Numbered from the stretch's first letter, positions 25,870-34,712 are shown. The stretch: DNA of 64,000 nt from CALCMJ01 sp964475415 (GCA_964475415.1 CAYYWZ010000001.1:1-64000); one strand, 5' to 3'. Numbers and translations: made by a program. Notes: a model not told the origin generated them from the sequence alone.

Positions 25870-25907
25870 AAAGCCTTGCAAGAATTAGTTTTGCAAGGCT
25901 TTTTTTA
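25870..25907 (+). terminator. Attenuator terminator 2, directly before the sulfite reductase gene
   Basis: AAAGCCTTGCAA (25870-25881) and TTGCAAGGCTTT (25891-25902) form a perfect 12-bp stem with a 9-base loop, followed by an uninterrupted T-run to 25907. It lies 23 bases upstream of the start codon at 25930, so it must be bypassed for the operon to be expressed. Confidence 0.85.
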
Positions 25908-25929
25908 TTCATCATTACAAAAAATATAC

Positions 25930-28071
25930 ATGACAAATTCACCAGTACAAGATATATCGCCAGAAGACCAAAAAGATATTACAGAACTAAAAAGTAAGAT
26001 TGATAGATTCCAAAAGGGAAAGATAGACGAAGAAAAATTTAAGCTCTACAGGCTAACTAGAGGCGTGTACGGACAACGTCAGCTAGGGGTACAAATGTTC
26101 CGAATAAAAATACCTTATGGCCGTATCAGTCCCCATCAGATTAGAGTGATAGCTGATCTTTCTAAACAATATGCTTCTAATAATTTACACCTAACAACCA
26201 GACAAGATATACAACTACATTATGTAAAACTTACAGATTCTCCTGCTGTCTGGGAAGGTCTTACCAGTCACGGACTTACAGGAAGGGAGGCCTGTGGTAA
26301 TACAGTAAGAAATTTAACTACAAGTCCTACAGCAGGTATAGATCCTGACGAGCCATTCGACGTAACACCTTATGCACATGCAGTAGCATACTACTTCTTA
26401 AGAAATCCTATATGTCAAGAGATGGGAAGAAAAATAAAACCAGCCTTTTCCTCAAGCGATCATGATCGAGCCTTTACTTATTTCTCCGATTTCGGATTTA
26501 TACCTAGAATAAAAAAAGAAGGCCATAAAACAATTCGTGGATTTAAAGTAGTGCTTGGAGGTGGTCTAGGTGCACAAGCTATAGAAGCACAAACTGCATA
26601 TCAATTTTTAGAAGCAGATAAAATCATTCCATTTATGGAAGCGGGGCTAAGAGTTTTTGACAGATATGGAGAACGTAAAAAAAGACAGAAAGCAAGAATG
26701 AAATTTCTGATTAAATCCATAGGGGTCGATGGGTTTCTAAATCTAGTAGAGAAAGAGAAAAAGGCCTTAGAAAACGAAACAATAAAGATAGATCCTCAAG
26801 ATTATACCTATGGTACTATACCTAATTATTTCGAAGCCGAAATAAAAGAGCCAATACATAATGCTAAGTACGATCTCTGGAAAAAAACAAATACTTTTTT
26901 ACAAAAAGACAACACCTATTATGGTGTATATCTGAGAATACAACTAGGAGATATATCCTCAGAAAAGGCAAGAACATTAGCAGATATTATAGAACCCTAC
27001 GCCTCTGATGACATAAGAATTACAATTAACCAAGGTCTCTTATTAAGACATGTTCATGAGAATCATCTTGCTGAACTATTTTCAAAATTGGATACTGCAG
27101 GATTTGCAGAACCAGGGTTCGACTCTATAGCTGATGTGACGGCCTGTCCAGGAACAGATACCTGTAACCTCGCAGTTACTAATAGTACAGGACTTACCAG
27201 GGCGATAGAAAATATGATAAGAGATGAGTATGAACATCTCTTAGAAGAAGATCATATAAAAATAAAAATCAGTGGCTGTATGAACGCTTGTGGTCAGCAC
27301 ATGGCTGCCAACATAGGTTTTCATGGAAGTTCCATTAAGAAAAACGGACTCATTATTCCTGCTATGCAAATTGTACTTGCTGGCGGAATTGATAGAACAG
27401 GAAAGGGATGGATTGCAGAGAAAATCATAAAAGTTCCCACAAAAAAAATACTTGAAGTTATCAGAGTTCTGCTAGAAGATTTCGAGAAAGAAGGAGATGA
27501 TGATGAATACTTTAACTACTACTATGCTAGACAAGGCAAGAAATACTTTTATTCGCTTCTTAAACACCTGTCCAACATAGAGGAGCTAGAAGGAACAGAG
27601 TTTTTTGACTGGGAACAGGATCATCAATATCAACAATCTATAGGCGTGGGGGAATGTGCAGGTGTTATGCTTGACGTTGTCGGCACCATTCTTCAAGAGG
27701 CAGAAGATAGAATACAACTAGCTCATCAAGGAAGCAAAGAAGAACTATTTGTAGATGCTAATTACCATGCTTACTCGGCAATCATTATTGCAGCTAAAGG
27801 ACTCTTACTATCAGAAGATATTAGTTGTAACACACAGATTGGAATTATAAATGACTTCGAAAAACATTTTATAGAAAGTCAAAAGTTTGCTTATGAGGAA
27901 TCGTTTACTGAGAGTGTACTTTCTCTAAATAAAAACGAACCTAAAAAATCTTTTTCTCAAGCTTACATCTCTCAAGCAACAGATTTTGTACAGCAAGCAA
28001 TACTATATAGAAACAGGCAACTAGAAAATACCTTAGAAAAAAAGGTAATCAGTAACCACTATAAAGCGTAA
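25930..28071 (+). CDS. Siroheme- and 4Fe-4S-dependent sulfite (nitrite) reductase with C-terminal extra domain
   Basis: Start ATG 25930 is chosen because upstream in-frame TTG 25834 would lie before the attenuator; it gives 713 residues. Two ferredoxin-like half domains (MFRIKIPYGRISPHQIRVIA and VYLRIQLGDIS) flank the siroheme parts (LTTRQDIQLHYV, GREACGNTVRNLTTSP). Cluster ligands are C406-x5-C412 (ACPGTDTCN) and C450-x3-C454 (GCMNACGQH). Residues from about 525 form an extra all-alpha domain (HEPN-like by eye) containing GVGECAGVMLDVVG and not found in classic CysI. It reduces sulfite to sulfide. The siroheme genes, CysH, FNR and ferredoxin downstream favour sulfite over nitrite. Confidence 0.92.
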   Translation: MTNSPVQDISPEDQKDITELKSKIDRFQKGKIDEEKFKLYRLTRGVYGQRQLGVQMFRIKIPYGRISPHQIRVIADLSKQYASNNLHLTTRQDIQLHYVKLTDSPAVWEGLTSHGLTGREACGNTVRNLTTSPTAGIDPDEPFDVTPYAHAVAYYFLRNPICQEMGRKIKPAFSSSDHDRAFTYFSDFGFIPRIKKEGHKTIRGFKVVLGGGLGAQAIEAQTAYQFLEADKIIPFMEAGLRVFDRYGERKKRQKARMKFLIKSIGVDGFLNLVEKEKKALENETIKIDPQDYTYGTIPNYFEAEIKEPIHNAKYDLWKKTNTFLQKDNTYYGVYLRIQLGDISSEKARTLADIIEPYASDDIRITINQGLLLRHVHENHLAELFSKLDTAGFAEPGFDSIADVTACPGTDTCNLAVTNSTGLTRAIENMIRDEYEHLLEEDHIKIKISGCMNACGQHMAANIGFHGSSIKKNGLIIPAMQIVLAGGIDRTGKGWIAEKIIKVPTKKILEVIRVLLEDFEKEGDDDEYFNYYYARQGKKYFYSLLKHLSNIEELEGTEFFDWEQDHQYQQSIGVGECAGVMLDVVGTILQEAEDRIQLAHQGSKEELFVDANYHAYSAIIIAAKGLLLSEDISCNTQIGIINDFEKHFIESQKFAYEESFTESVLSLNKNEPKKSFSQAYISQATDFVQQAILYRNRQLENTLEKKVISNHYKA

Positions 28072-28074
28072 AAA

Positions 28075-28845
28075 ATGAATAATACAAAAAACAAAGCTCG
28101 TGTAAGTCTAGTAGGTGCTGGACCAGGAGATAAGGATCTTATAACAATAGCAGGATTAAGGGCCATACAATCAGCAGATGTTATTCTTTATGATGCACTT
28201 GTAAATGTGGCTTTACTGCAAGAAGCAACTCCAGATGCCAAAAAAATATTCGTTGGAAAACGAGCAGGTACTAGATATAATACTCAAGATGAAATCAATC
28301 TCCTCATCGTACAATCGGCCTTAAATTATGGTCATGCTGTAAGACTAAAAGGAGGTGACCCTTTTATTTTCGGTAGAGGACATGAAGAGCTAGAATATAT
28401 TAAAGCCTTTAACATTTCTACACAAATAATCCCTGGTATCTCTAGCTCAATCTCTATTCCCTTACTGCAAGAAGTACCTCTAACACGCAGAGATATAAGT
28501 CAAAGCTTTTGGGTACTTACAGGTACAACTAAAGAAGAAAAATTATCCAAAGACATAGAGATAGCTGCCAAAACAGATGCCACCCTTGTAATTCTCATGG
28601 GTATAAAAAAACTAAAGCTGATACAAAAGATACTACTAGAAGAAGGTAAAGCAGATCTTCCTATAATGATTGTCCAAAGTGGCTCTACTTCTGCTGAAAA
28701 GAAAATTGTTACAACGATAAAGGAAGTCGTCTATCAAGCAGAAAAACACGAAATAGGAACTCCAGGAATCATCGTCATAGGAGAAGTTGTAAGACTACAT
28801 CCAGAATTTGTTCAACAAAAAATTGCAAGCACATGGAATCTGTAG
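28075..28845 (+). CDS. cobA: Uroporphyrinogen-III C-methyltransferase
   Basis: The 256-residue protein has the family signatures VSLVGAGPGDKDLITIAGLRA and LKGGDPFIFGRGHEE, plus KRAGTRYNTQDEIN. It methylates uroporphyrinogen III twice with SAM to precorrin-2, the first step of siroheme synthesis. It starts three bases after the sulfite reductase stop and overlaps the next gene by 13 bases, so the two siroheme genes are translationally coupled. The length is that of a single-function CobA/SumT rather than a CysG fusion. Confidence 0.95.
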   Translation: MNNTKNKARVSLVGAGPGDKDLITIAGLRAIQSADVILYDALVNVALLQEATPDAKKIFVGKRAGTRYNTQDEINLLIVQSALNYGHAVRLKGGDPFIFGRGHEELEYIKAFNISTQIIPGISSSISIPLLQEVPLTRRDISQSFWVLTGTTKEEKLSKDIEIAAKTDATLVILMGIKKLKLIQKILLEEGKADLPIMIVQSGSTSAEKKIVTTIKEVVYQAEKHEIGTPGIIVIGEVVRLHPEFVQQKIASTWNL

Positions 28846-29435
28846 ATAACAACCCACTTTACCCTGTGTTTTTTAAGCTAAACAAACTTAGAATTTTAGT
28901 CATAGGTGCTGGAACTGTTGCAGAGGAAAAATTACACTTTATACTGAAAAGTAGTCCTAATGCTAACATTACTATTGTAGCTCCATGGGCTAGGCAAAAC
29001 ACTTTTGATATAATTGAAAAATATCCAGATAATATTAATTGGATAAAAAAAGAATTTGATGAGACAGATATAAGTTCTAACGATCTTATAATAGCTGCTA
29101 CTAATTTTCATGAAATAAACAAGCAGGTACATAAGGCTGCAAAATCACAGGGAAAAATTATCAATGTTGCTGATACACCAGAGTTGTGCGATTTTTACAT
29201 GGGATCTATAGTTACAAAAGGTGCTTTAAAAATTGCTGTATCTACCAATGGTCAATCACCCACACTAGCTAAAAGATTTAGACAATTACTAGAAGATGTC
29301 TTACCTGATGATACTTCAAGCCTTATTTCTAATCTTAAAAAAATCAGAGATAATCTGAAAGGAGATTTTGAATATAAGGTAGGACATCTAAATGATCTCA
29401 CACAGTCTATAGTAGATAATATCAACAAAAATTAA
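28833..29435 (+). CDS. Precorrin-2 dehydrogenase / sirohydrochlorin ferrochelatase (CysG N-terminal type)
   Basis: The 200-residue protein begins with a Rossmann motif RILVIGAGTVAEEKLHFIL. It contains VADTPELCDFYMGSIVTKG and IAVSTNGQSPTLAKRFRQ, as in Met8p, SirC and the CysG N-terminal domain. It oxidises precorrin-2 to sirohydrochlorin with NAD and may also insert iron. It overlaps cobA by 13 bases and precedes cysH by four bases. No separate ferrochelatase (SirB/CbiX-like) is seen, so this protein probably performs both steps, as in CysG. Confidence 0.92.
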   Translation: MESVDNNPLYPVFFKLNKLRILVIGAGTVAEEKLHFILKSSPNANITIVAPWARQNTFDIIEKYPDNINWIKKEFDETDISSNDLIIAATNFHEINKQVHKAAKSQGKIINVADTPELCDFYMGSIVTKGALKIAVSTNGQSPTLAKRFRQLLEDVLPDDTSSLISNLKKIRDNLKGDFEYKVGHLNDLTQSIVDNINKN

Positions 29436-29439
29436 AAAC

Positions 29440-30147
29440 ATGCATTCAGCTAAAAAACAAATAGTAGAAAAAGAAAATATAGAGGAATTGAACCATTTGT
29501 TTTCTCCTTTGAGCTATTTAGAGCGCATAGAAAAATTATATGATTTCTATACTGAAAAGGAAATACTGTTCACTTCATCATTCGGAATCAAATCAATTTT
29601 TCTTATTCATGCTATGCAAAAAATTCGCCCTAGTCAGCACATTCATTTTATTGATACCACCTATCATTTTGACGAAACGATAATTTACAAAGAACACTTA
29701 CAGAAAAAATATAGCCTGAAAATCATTGACGTTCTTCCTGATGCTATCCAAAATGAACTTACAAAAACTGAGGCCTGGTGGAATGATCATCCTAAAATGT
29801 GTTGCTCTATTAACAAAGTAGTACCTCTACAAAGCTATACTGCTAAGCATAAAATATGGATTAGTGGTCTGAGAAAGTACCAGACTAAACATAGGTCTTC
29901 GCTTTCTATATTTGAGAAAAAAGGTGATATTATCAAATTTTACCCTCTTTTAGATGTTTCTGAGCTAGAATTTCAGAGAATAAAATCAAAAAATAATCTT
30001 GAAAATCACCCCTTAGAGGAACAAGGCTACGGTTCTGTAGGTTGTAAACACTGTACAGTAAAAGGAAAAGGTAGAGATGGAAGATGGAAAGATAAAAACA
30101 GAACAGAATGTGGCTTACATCTCAATTACTTTTATAACAAAAAATAA
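29440..30147 (+). CDS. cysH: Phosphoadenylyl-/adenylyl-sulfate reductase
   Basis: The 235-residue protein has FTSSFGIKSIFLIHAM (PP-loop), the pair CC in KMCCSINKVVPLQ, a second Cys pair in GSVGCKHCTVKGKGRDGRW, and the catalytic ECGLH near the C-terminus. The CC...CxxC set binds a 4Fe-4S cluster and marks the type that accepts APS (and often PAPS), so APS reduction is the more likely reaction. It produces sulfite for the reductase encoded first in the operon. ATP sulfurylase genes (cysD/cysN or sat) are not in the window. Confidence 0.94.
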   Translation: MHSAKKQIVEKENIEELNHLFSPLSYLERIEKLYDFYTEKEILFTSSFGIKSIFLIHAMQKIRPSQHIHFIDTTYHFDETIIYKEHLQKKYSLKIIDVLPDAIQNELTKTEAWWNDHPKMCCSINKVVPLQSYTAKHKIWISGLRKYQTKHRSSLSIFEKKGDIIKFYPLLDVSELEFQRIKSKNNLENHPLEEQGYGSVGCKHCTVKGKGRDGRWKDKNRTECGLHLNYFYNKK

Positions 30148-30220
30148 ATAATTTTACAGTAGATTAGCTTAGGTTAGAAATTCCCTGCTAGTTTGTTTTA
30201 CAAAGACAATACAATATTAA

Positions 30221-31228
30221 ATGAAAGAAACAGATATAATAATTATAGGAGCAGGACCGTGTGGTTTGTTTACTGTTTTCGAAGCTGGATTACTTAAGCT
30301 TCGATGTCATCTAGTAGATTCCTTACCTATTCCAGGTGGGCAGCTTAGTGAAATATATCCCAAGAAGCCTATCTATGATATACCTGGATATCCTAGTATA
30401 CTTGCAGGTGATCTGGTAGATAATCTTATAAAACAGATAGAACCATTTAAACCAGAATTCACCTTAGGAGAGAGAGCTGAAAAAATAGAAAAAGAAGCAT
30501 CTGGAAAATATGTACTTACAACCAGTCGAGGAACTCAGATAAAGGCTCCCGTTATTTGTATTGCTGGAGGTCTAGGTTGTTTCGAACCTAGGAAACCACC
30601 AATAGCTAATATCTCAGATTTCGAAGATAAGGGCATAGATTATATCATAAAGGATCCAGAAAAATTCAGAGATAAGACATTAGTCATAGCAGGTGGTGGA
30701 GATTCTGCACTTGACTGGACGATAGAGTTAGCTAATATTGCTAAAGAAATAACGCTGGTACATAGAAGAACATCCTTCCGAGGAGCTCTAGACAGTGTCG
30801 ATAAGGTGATGGAATTAGCTAAGCAAAATAAGATCAACCTCATCACTGAAGCACAAGTAACAGGTATCAATGGTAATGGTATCCTCAAAGAAGTGATTAT
30901 CAAGACGAAACAAAATGGTGATATTACTAAAGCTGTAGATAACTTTATACCACTTTTTGGACTATCTCCTAGTCTAGGACCAATTGCTGAGTGGGGACTA
31001 AATATTACTAAGAATGCTATAGAGGTAGACACACTAGATTACAGCACCAACGTAGAAGGTATATACGCAATAGGAGATATCAATACTTATACAGGAAAAC
31101 TAAAACTCATTCTTTGCGGTTTTCACGAAGGAACGATGATGGTGCAATCAGCGTTTAAGTATATATATCCCGATCAGAAACTAAGTTTCAAGTATACGAC
31201 TGTAACAGGAATATCGGGAATAGAATAA
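30221..31228 (+). CDS. Thioredoxin-reductase-like ferredoxin-NADP+ reductase
   Basis: The 335-residue flavoprotein starts with the FAD motif IIIGAGPCGLFTVFEAGLL. It has a second nucleotide motif VIAGGGDSALDWTIELA (NADPH) and the FAD-closing GIYAIGDINTYTGKLKLI. The CxxC pair of thioredoxin reductases is absent, and GGQLSEIYPKKPIYDIPGYP is typical of the YumC-type FNR. It probably passes electrons from NADPH to the ferredoxin encoded next (10-base gap) and so to sulfite reductase. Confidence 0.92.
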   Translation: MKETDIIIIGAGPCGLFTVFEAGLLKLRCHLVDSLPIPGGQLSEIYPKKPIYDIPGYPSILAGDLVDNLIKQIEPFKPEFTLGERAEKIEKEASGKYVLTTSRGTQIKAPVICIAGGLGCFEPRKPPIANISDFEDKGIDYIIKDPEKFRDKTLVIAGGGDSALDWTIELANIAKEITLVHRRTSFRGALDSVDKVMELAKQNKINLITEAQVTGINGNGILKEVIIKTKQNGDITKAVDNFIPLFGLSPSLGPIAEWGLNITKNAIEVDTLDYSTNVEGIYAIGDINTYTGKLKLILCGFHEGTMMVQSAFKYIYPDQKLSFKYTTVTGISGIE

Positions 31229-31238
31229 TAGGTAGAAA

Positions 31239-31565
31239 GTGGAAGAAAACGTAATCAGCATAACAGTAGTAGATAGGGAAGAAAAAGAACATATCTTAGA
31301 AGGACCTACAGATATGAGTCTAAACCTTATGGAACTATGCAAGGCAGCTGAACTAGAAGTAGAAGGCACTTGCGGAGGAATGGCGCTATGTGCATCATGT
31401 CATTGTTATGTCATGTCAGAACATGAACTTAGCAAAGCATCAGACGACGAGGAAGACATGCTAGATCAGGCATTTTTTGTAGAAGATAATAGCAGACTCG
31501 CATGTCAAATAAAACTAGAAAATAATCTAAATGGGCTCGTTGTAAAGCTTGCACCCGTATCTTGA
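31239..31565 (+). CDS. 2Fe-2S ferredoxin, adrenodoxin type
   Basis: The 108-residue protein has cluster ligands in GTCGGMALCASCHCYV (C-x5-C-x2-C) with the fourth Cys in SRLACQIKL. The start is GTG 31239, preceded by a purine-rich stretch; no ATG fits the conserved N-terminus ISITVVDREEKEH. As the last gene of the sulfur operon it is the likely electron donor to sulfite reductase, reduced by the adjacent FNR. Adrenodoxin-type rather than plant-type ferredoxin is a little unusual in that role. Confidence 0.92.
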   Translation: MEENVISITVVDREEKEHILEGPTDMSLNLMELCKAAELEVEGTCGGMALCASCHCYVMSEHELSKASDDEEDMLDQAFFVEDNSRLACQIKLENNLNGLVVKLAPVS

Positions 31566-31596
31566 TAAAAAAAGGAGCTCCTTACAGAGAGCTCCT
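31565..31596 (-). terminator. Intrinsic terminator of the glycine-rich membrane protein gene
   Basis: AGGAGCTC (31573-31580) pairs with GAGCTCCT (31589-31596). Read on the minus strand it is followed by seven T. It also lies directly after the ferredoxin stop and could act on both strands. Confidence 0.75.
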
Positions 31597-31624
31597 ACAA
31601 TGAAAATAAAACTATACTAAATTA

Positions 31625-31912
31625 TTATTTTGCCATTGCTTTCTTAATGAGTCCTATAACAGCCATAACAACTCCTCCTCCTACTCCACCTCCTGCGACA
31701 GTTCCTAGAATACTGCCTACGTCCATACTGCCACTTGCAGCAGCTGCACCTAGACTCGGAGCAACCATTCCCAATATCTGGCCACCTATACCACCACCGG
31801 CTATTCCGGCAACAGAATTCCAAAGTGTCCCTAACGAAGAATTGGGCATCATTTTACCCGCAATATTTCCGCCTAAGGCACCACTTAGCAATGAGATTAT
31901 TAAACTTACCAT
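31625..31912 (-). CDS. Small glycine-rich membrane protein, conserved hypothetical
   Basis: The 95-residue protein consists of hydrophobic helices rich in glycine: SLIISLLSGALGGNIAGKMM, SVAGIAGGGIGGQILGMV and VAGGGVGGGVVMAVIGLIKK. The GxxG and GG spacing is that of glycine-zipper membrane helices. Similar short proteins with the same SLIISLLSGA.GGN start are widespread but uncharacterised to my knowledge. It lies opposite the sulfur operon and has its own terminator. No function is proposed. Confidence 0.75.
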   Translation of the reverse strand: MVSLIISLLSGALGGNIAGKMMPNSSLGTLWNSVAGIAGGGIGGQILGMVAPSLGAAAASGSMDVGSILGTVAGGGVGGGVVMAVIGLIKKAMAK

Positions 31913-32069
31913 ATCTTTAGTTTTGTTTTGATGATTAATAGTAATTCATAATAATAATACTTTAATTAATTAAGAATAGAAAATAATATTATAAAAATAT
32001 CTAATAAATAAAATTTAATGTTGCTTACAAAGCTCTTATAAAAGTAAGTATCACAATAAAAAATTAACT

Positions 32070-32468
32070 ATGAAAATTCAACTTAAAAACTCAGATTCCT
32101 TAGAACATTTTGTCGCAAGCAATGAAGATGGTAAAGAAATCCACCTTAGTGCAGACGGTTCTGCAGTAGGTCCTATGCAATCTGTTCTAATGGCTATCGC
32201 CGGCTGCAGTACAATTGACATCGTAATGATTCTAAAAAAAATGAAACAAGATCTACAGAATATAGAAGTAGATGTTACAGCAGAAAGACGAGAAGAAATT
32301 CCTAGAACATTTACAAAGATTAATTTACATTACACCCTTTATGGAGAACTAAAAGAAAAAAAAGTGCAACAAGCCATCAATTCGTCTCTTGAAAAATATT
32401 GCTCTGTTTCTAAAATGATAGAGAAAAGTGCAGAAATAAGTAGCACATATGAAATAAAAATAAAGTGA
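32070..32468 (+). CDS. OsmC family protein
   Basis: The 132-residue protein has the OsmC fold signature GPMQSVLMAIAGCSTIDIVMIL with the first redox cysteine. A second cysteine is in LEKYCSVSKMIEKSAEIS. OsmC/Ohr-type proteins reduce organic hydroperoxides; the YhfA-like subgroup fits this short form. It precedes metZ by 33 bases on the same strand, so it may share the methionine transcript, and thiol redox chemistry would fit the sulfur context. Confidence 0.88.
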   Translation: MKIQLKNSDSLEHFVASNEDGKEIHLSADGSAVGPMQSVLMAIAGCSTIDIVMILKKMKQDLQNIEVDVTAERREEIPRTFTKINLHYTLYGELKEKKVQQAINSSLEKYCSVSKMIEKSAEISSTYEIKIK

Positions 32469-32501
32469 AACTTGCCAGATAATTAGTGCAAAATTGTTGT
32501 T

Positions 32502-33665
32502 ATGAAATTTGAAACGAAAGCCATAAGAATTCAAAATCCTAAGTCTGATCACAGAGAGCACAGCTCAGCGATCTTTCCGACATCATCTTTTCTTTTTAAT
32601 AATGCGGAGCAGATGCAGGCGGTATTCGGAGGAACAGAAGCTGGTAATATATATAGTAGGTTTACAAATCCCTCTGTTTCAGAATTCGAAGAAAAGATAG
32701 CAGCCTTAGAAGGTGTAGAAAAAGCTATGGCGACTGCTTCAGGAATGGCAGCAGTCTTTGCTAGTTTCCTCGCATTCCTTAAATCTGGAGATCACCTCAT
32801 AGCTACAAGAGCCATCTTCGGATCTACCTATCAGGTATTATCACAGACCTTAGCAGAATATGGAATAGAAGTTAGTTTTGTCGATGGGACCAAGCCAGAA
32901 GAATGGCCATCAGCAATGAAGAAAAATACTAAAATGTTCTATCTAGAAACACCATCTAACCCGGGTCTAGAAATTGTAGACCTATCAGTTGCATCAGAAT
33001 TTTGTAAGGCTAACAAAATATTACTGAGTGTAGATAATTGTTTTGCAACACCTTATTTACAACAACCTGCAAAGTTCGGAGCAGACCTTGTCATTCATTC
33101 TGCAACCAAGTTTATAGATGGTCAAGGTAGGGTACTAGGAGGGGCTGTTGCTGGCAGTAAAGAAATCATAGAAAAAATCTATATGTTTATCAGAAGGACT
33201 GGAGCATCACTATCTCCATTCAACGCATGGGTATTGTCAAAAAGTCTAGAAACCCTTGCCGTAAGAATGGATAGACATTGCGACAATGCTTATAAATTAG
33301 CACAGTGGTTACTAGAGAACCCAAAGGCCCAAAACGTCAAGTATCCCTTTTTACAAAATCATCCTCAATATAAAATAGCTAAGCAGCAGCTAAAGCTTGG
33401 AGGTGGCATCGTAACCTTTCAGATAGAAGGTGGAAATACTGCTGGAACAAAATTTCTTAACGCATTACAAATGATATCTTTGACAGCTAATCTTGGTGAT
33501 GCAAAAACAATAGCGTCTCATCCGGCTTCTACAACACATCTAAGGGTGCCAGAAGCCGATAGATTGAAAGTAGGTATCACAGATGGACTAGTTAGAATCT
33601 CCGTCGGACTTGAACACATCGATGATATCATAGAAGATATAAGACAAGCACTTAATACTTTGTAA
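32502..33665 (+). CDS. metZ: O-acetyl/succinyl-homoserine sulfhydrylase (Cys/Met PLP enzyme)
   Basis: The 387-residue protein is a Cys/Met metabolism PLP enzyme. The PLP lysine lies in SATKFIDGQGRVLGG; SRFTNPSVSEFEEKIAALEG and ASHPASTTHLR near the C-terminus are family signatures. It joins activated homoserine and sulfide to homocysteine. Its stop overlaps the metX start (TAATG), which supports direct sulfhydrylation using sulfide from the upstream operon. Cystathionine gamma-synthase is the main alternative and cannot be fully excluded by sequence alone. Confidence 0.9.
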   Translation: MKFETKAIRIQNPKSDHREHSSAIFPTSSFLFNNAEQMQAVFGGTEAGNIYSRFTNPSVSEFEEKIAALEGVEKAMATASGMAAVFASFLAFLKSGDHLIATRAIFGSTYQVLSQTLAEYGIEVSFVDGTKPEEWPSAMKKNTKMFYLETPSNPGLEIVDLSVASEFCKANKILLSVDNCFATPYLQQPAKFGADLVIHSATKFIDGQGRVLGGAVAGSKEIIEKIYMFIRRTGASLSPFNAWVLSKSLETLAVRMDRHCDNAYKLAQWLLENPKAQNVKYPFLQNHPQYKIAKQQLKLGGGIVTFQIEGGNTAGTKFLNALQMISLTANLGDAKTIASHPASTTHLRVPEADRLKVGITDGLVRISVGLEHIDDIIEDIRQALNTL

Positions 33666-34675
33666 TGAACCTAGAAAAAAAAATACTAGAAGAAAAATTC
33701 CCTTTAGAATCTGGAGGAACATTATCTCGCTTAGAGCTATTATACAAAACGTATGGCCAGCTCAATGAGCAAAAAAATAATGTGATCTGGGTGGTACACG
33801 CACTGACTGCTAACGCTGAGGTCGATCAGTGGTGGCCAGGATTATTCGGTGCTGGTAAAATATTAGATCCAGAAAAATACCTTATTATTTGTTCTAATAA
33901 TCTAGGGTCGCCATATGGCTCTAGTTGTGCAAAAAACATAGATCCCAAAACAAACCAACGTTATGGTCTAGACTTCCCAGCAATAAGTTTAAGAGATACA
34001 GCAAATGCACATTTATTGCTTGCCAAAAAACTCGGAATAGAAAGTATACATCTTCTAATTGGAGGTTCATGTGGAGGAAACATTGCACTAGAGATGGCTT
34101 ATACGCTTGAACATAAACTCAGAAATCTCGTATTACTTTGCAGTGCAGCGAAAGAGAGTCCTTGGAATATAGCTATTCATGAAGCTCAACGCCTTGCACT
34201 TATAGCAGACACTAGCTTCGGAAACAATGATGACTATGCAGGAAAAGCCGGCCTCAAAGCAGCAAGAGGTATGGCACTGACCTATTACAGAACCTTTGAT
34301 TCTATGGTCAAGTCTCAGCAAGAAGAAGATTCAAATAAACTTTCGGACTATAAGGCAGCTAGCTACATCCGCTATCAAGGCGAAAAACTAAAAAACAGAT
34401 TTGATGCGCATAGCTACTATCATCTCTTGAATGTTCTAGATACACACCATATAGGAAGACTAAGAAAAAGTACAGAAAATGCGCTCTCACAAATAAAAGC
34501 TAAGACGCTTTGCATAGGCATTTCTTCTGACCTACTCATTCCACCTTCAGAGCAAGAATTTCTAGCCAAGCATATTCCTGAGGCTAAGTTAGAAATTATA
34601 GATAGCTACTATGGGCATGATGGATTTCTACTAGAATACGAAAAAATAACGTCAAGTATATTAGAATGGATATAA
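33665..34675 (+). CDS. metX: Homoserine O-acetyltransferase (MetX type)
   Basis: The 336-residue alpha/beta-hydrolase has the nucleophile elbow LIGGSCGGNIALEMAY, the early motif WVVHALTANAEVDQWW and the C-terminal His motif YGHDGFLLEY. MetX-type enzymes acylate homoserine with acetyl- or succinyl-CoA; acetyl is assumed from family. The start codon overlaps the metZ stop by one base. Together the pair makes homocysteine; the methionine synthase gene is elsewhere. Confidence 0.9.
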   Translation: MNLEKKILEEKFPLESGGTLSRLELLYKTYGQLNEQKNNVIWVVHALTANAEVDQWWPGLFGAGKILDPEKYLIICSNNLGSPYGSSCAKNIDPKTNQRYGLDFPAISLRDTANAHLLLAKKLGIESIHLLIGGSCGGNIALEMAYTLEHKLRNLVLLCSAAKESPWNIAIHEAQRLALIADTSFGNNDDYAGKAGLKAARGMALTYYRTFDSMVKSQQEEDSNKLSDYKAASYIRYQGEKLKNRFDAHSYYHLLNVLDTHHIGRLRKSTENALSQIKAKTLCIGISSDLLIPPSEQEFLAKHIPEAKLEIIDSYYGHDGFLLEYEKITSSILEWI

Positions 34676-34712
34676 GTTCCTAGCTTACTTTTTAGGTGAA
34701 ACTAATTATTTT

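Noticed and set aside
31647..31931. Proline-rich frame on the plus strand
   Set aside because: It is antisense to the glycine-rich membrane protein gene; the Gly/Pro mirror composition shows that it is a shadow.
32018..32044. Short leucine-rich frame MLLTKLL before the OsmC gene as an attenuation leader
   Set aside because: No terminator hairpin follows, and a seven-codon frame of this kind is expected by chance in AT-rich DNA.
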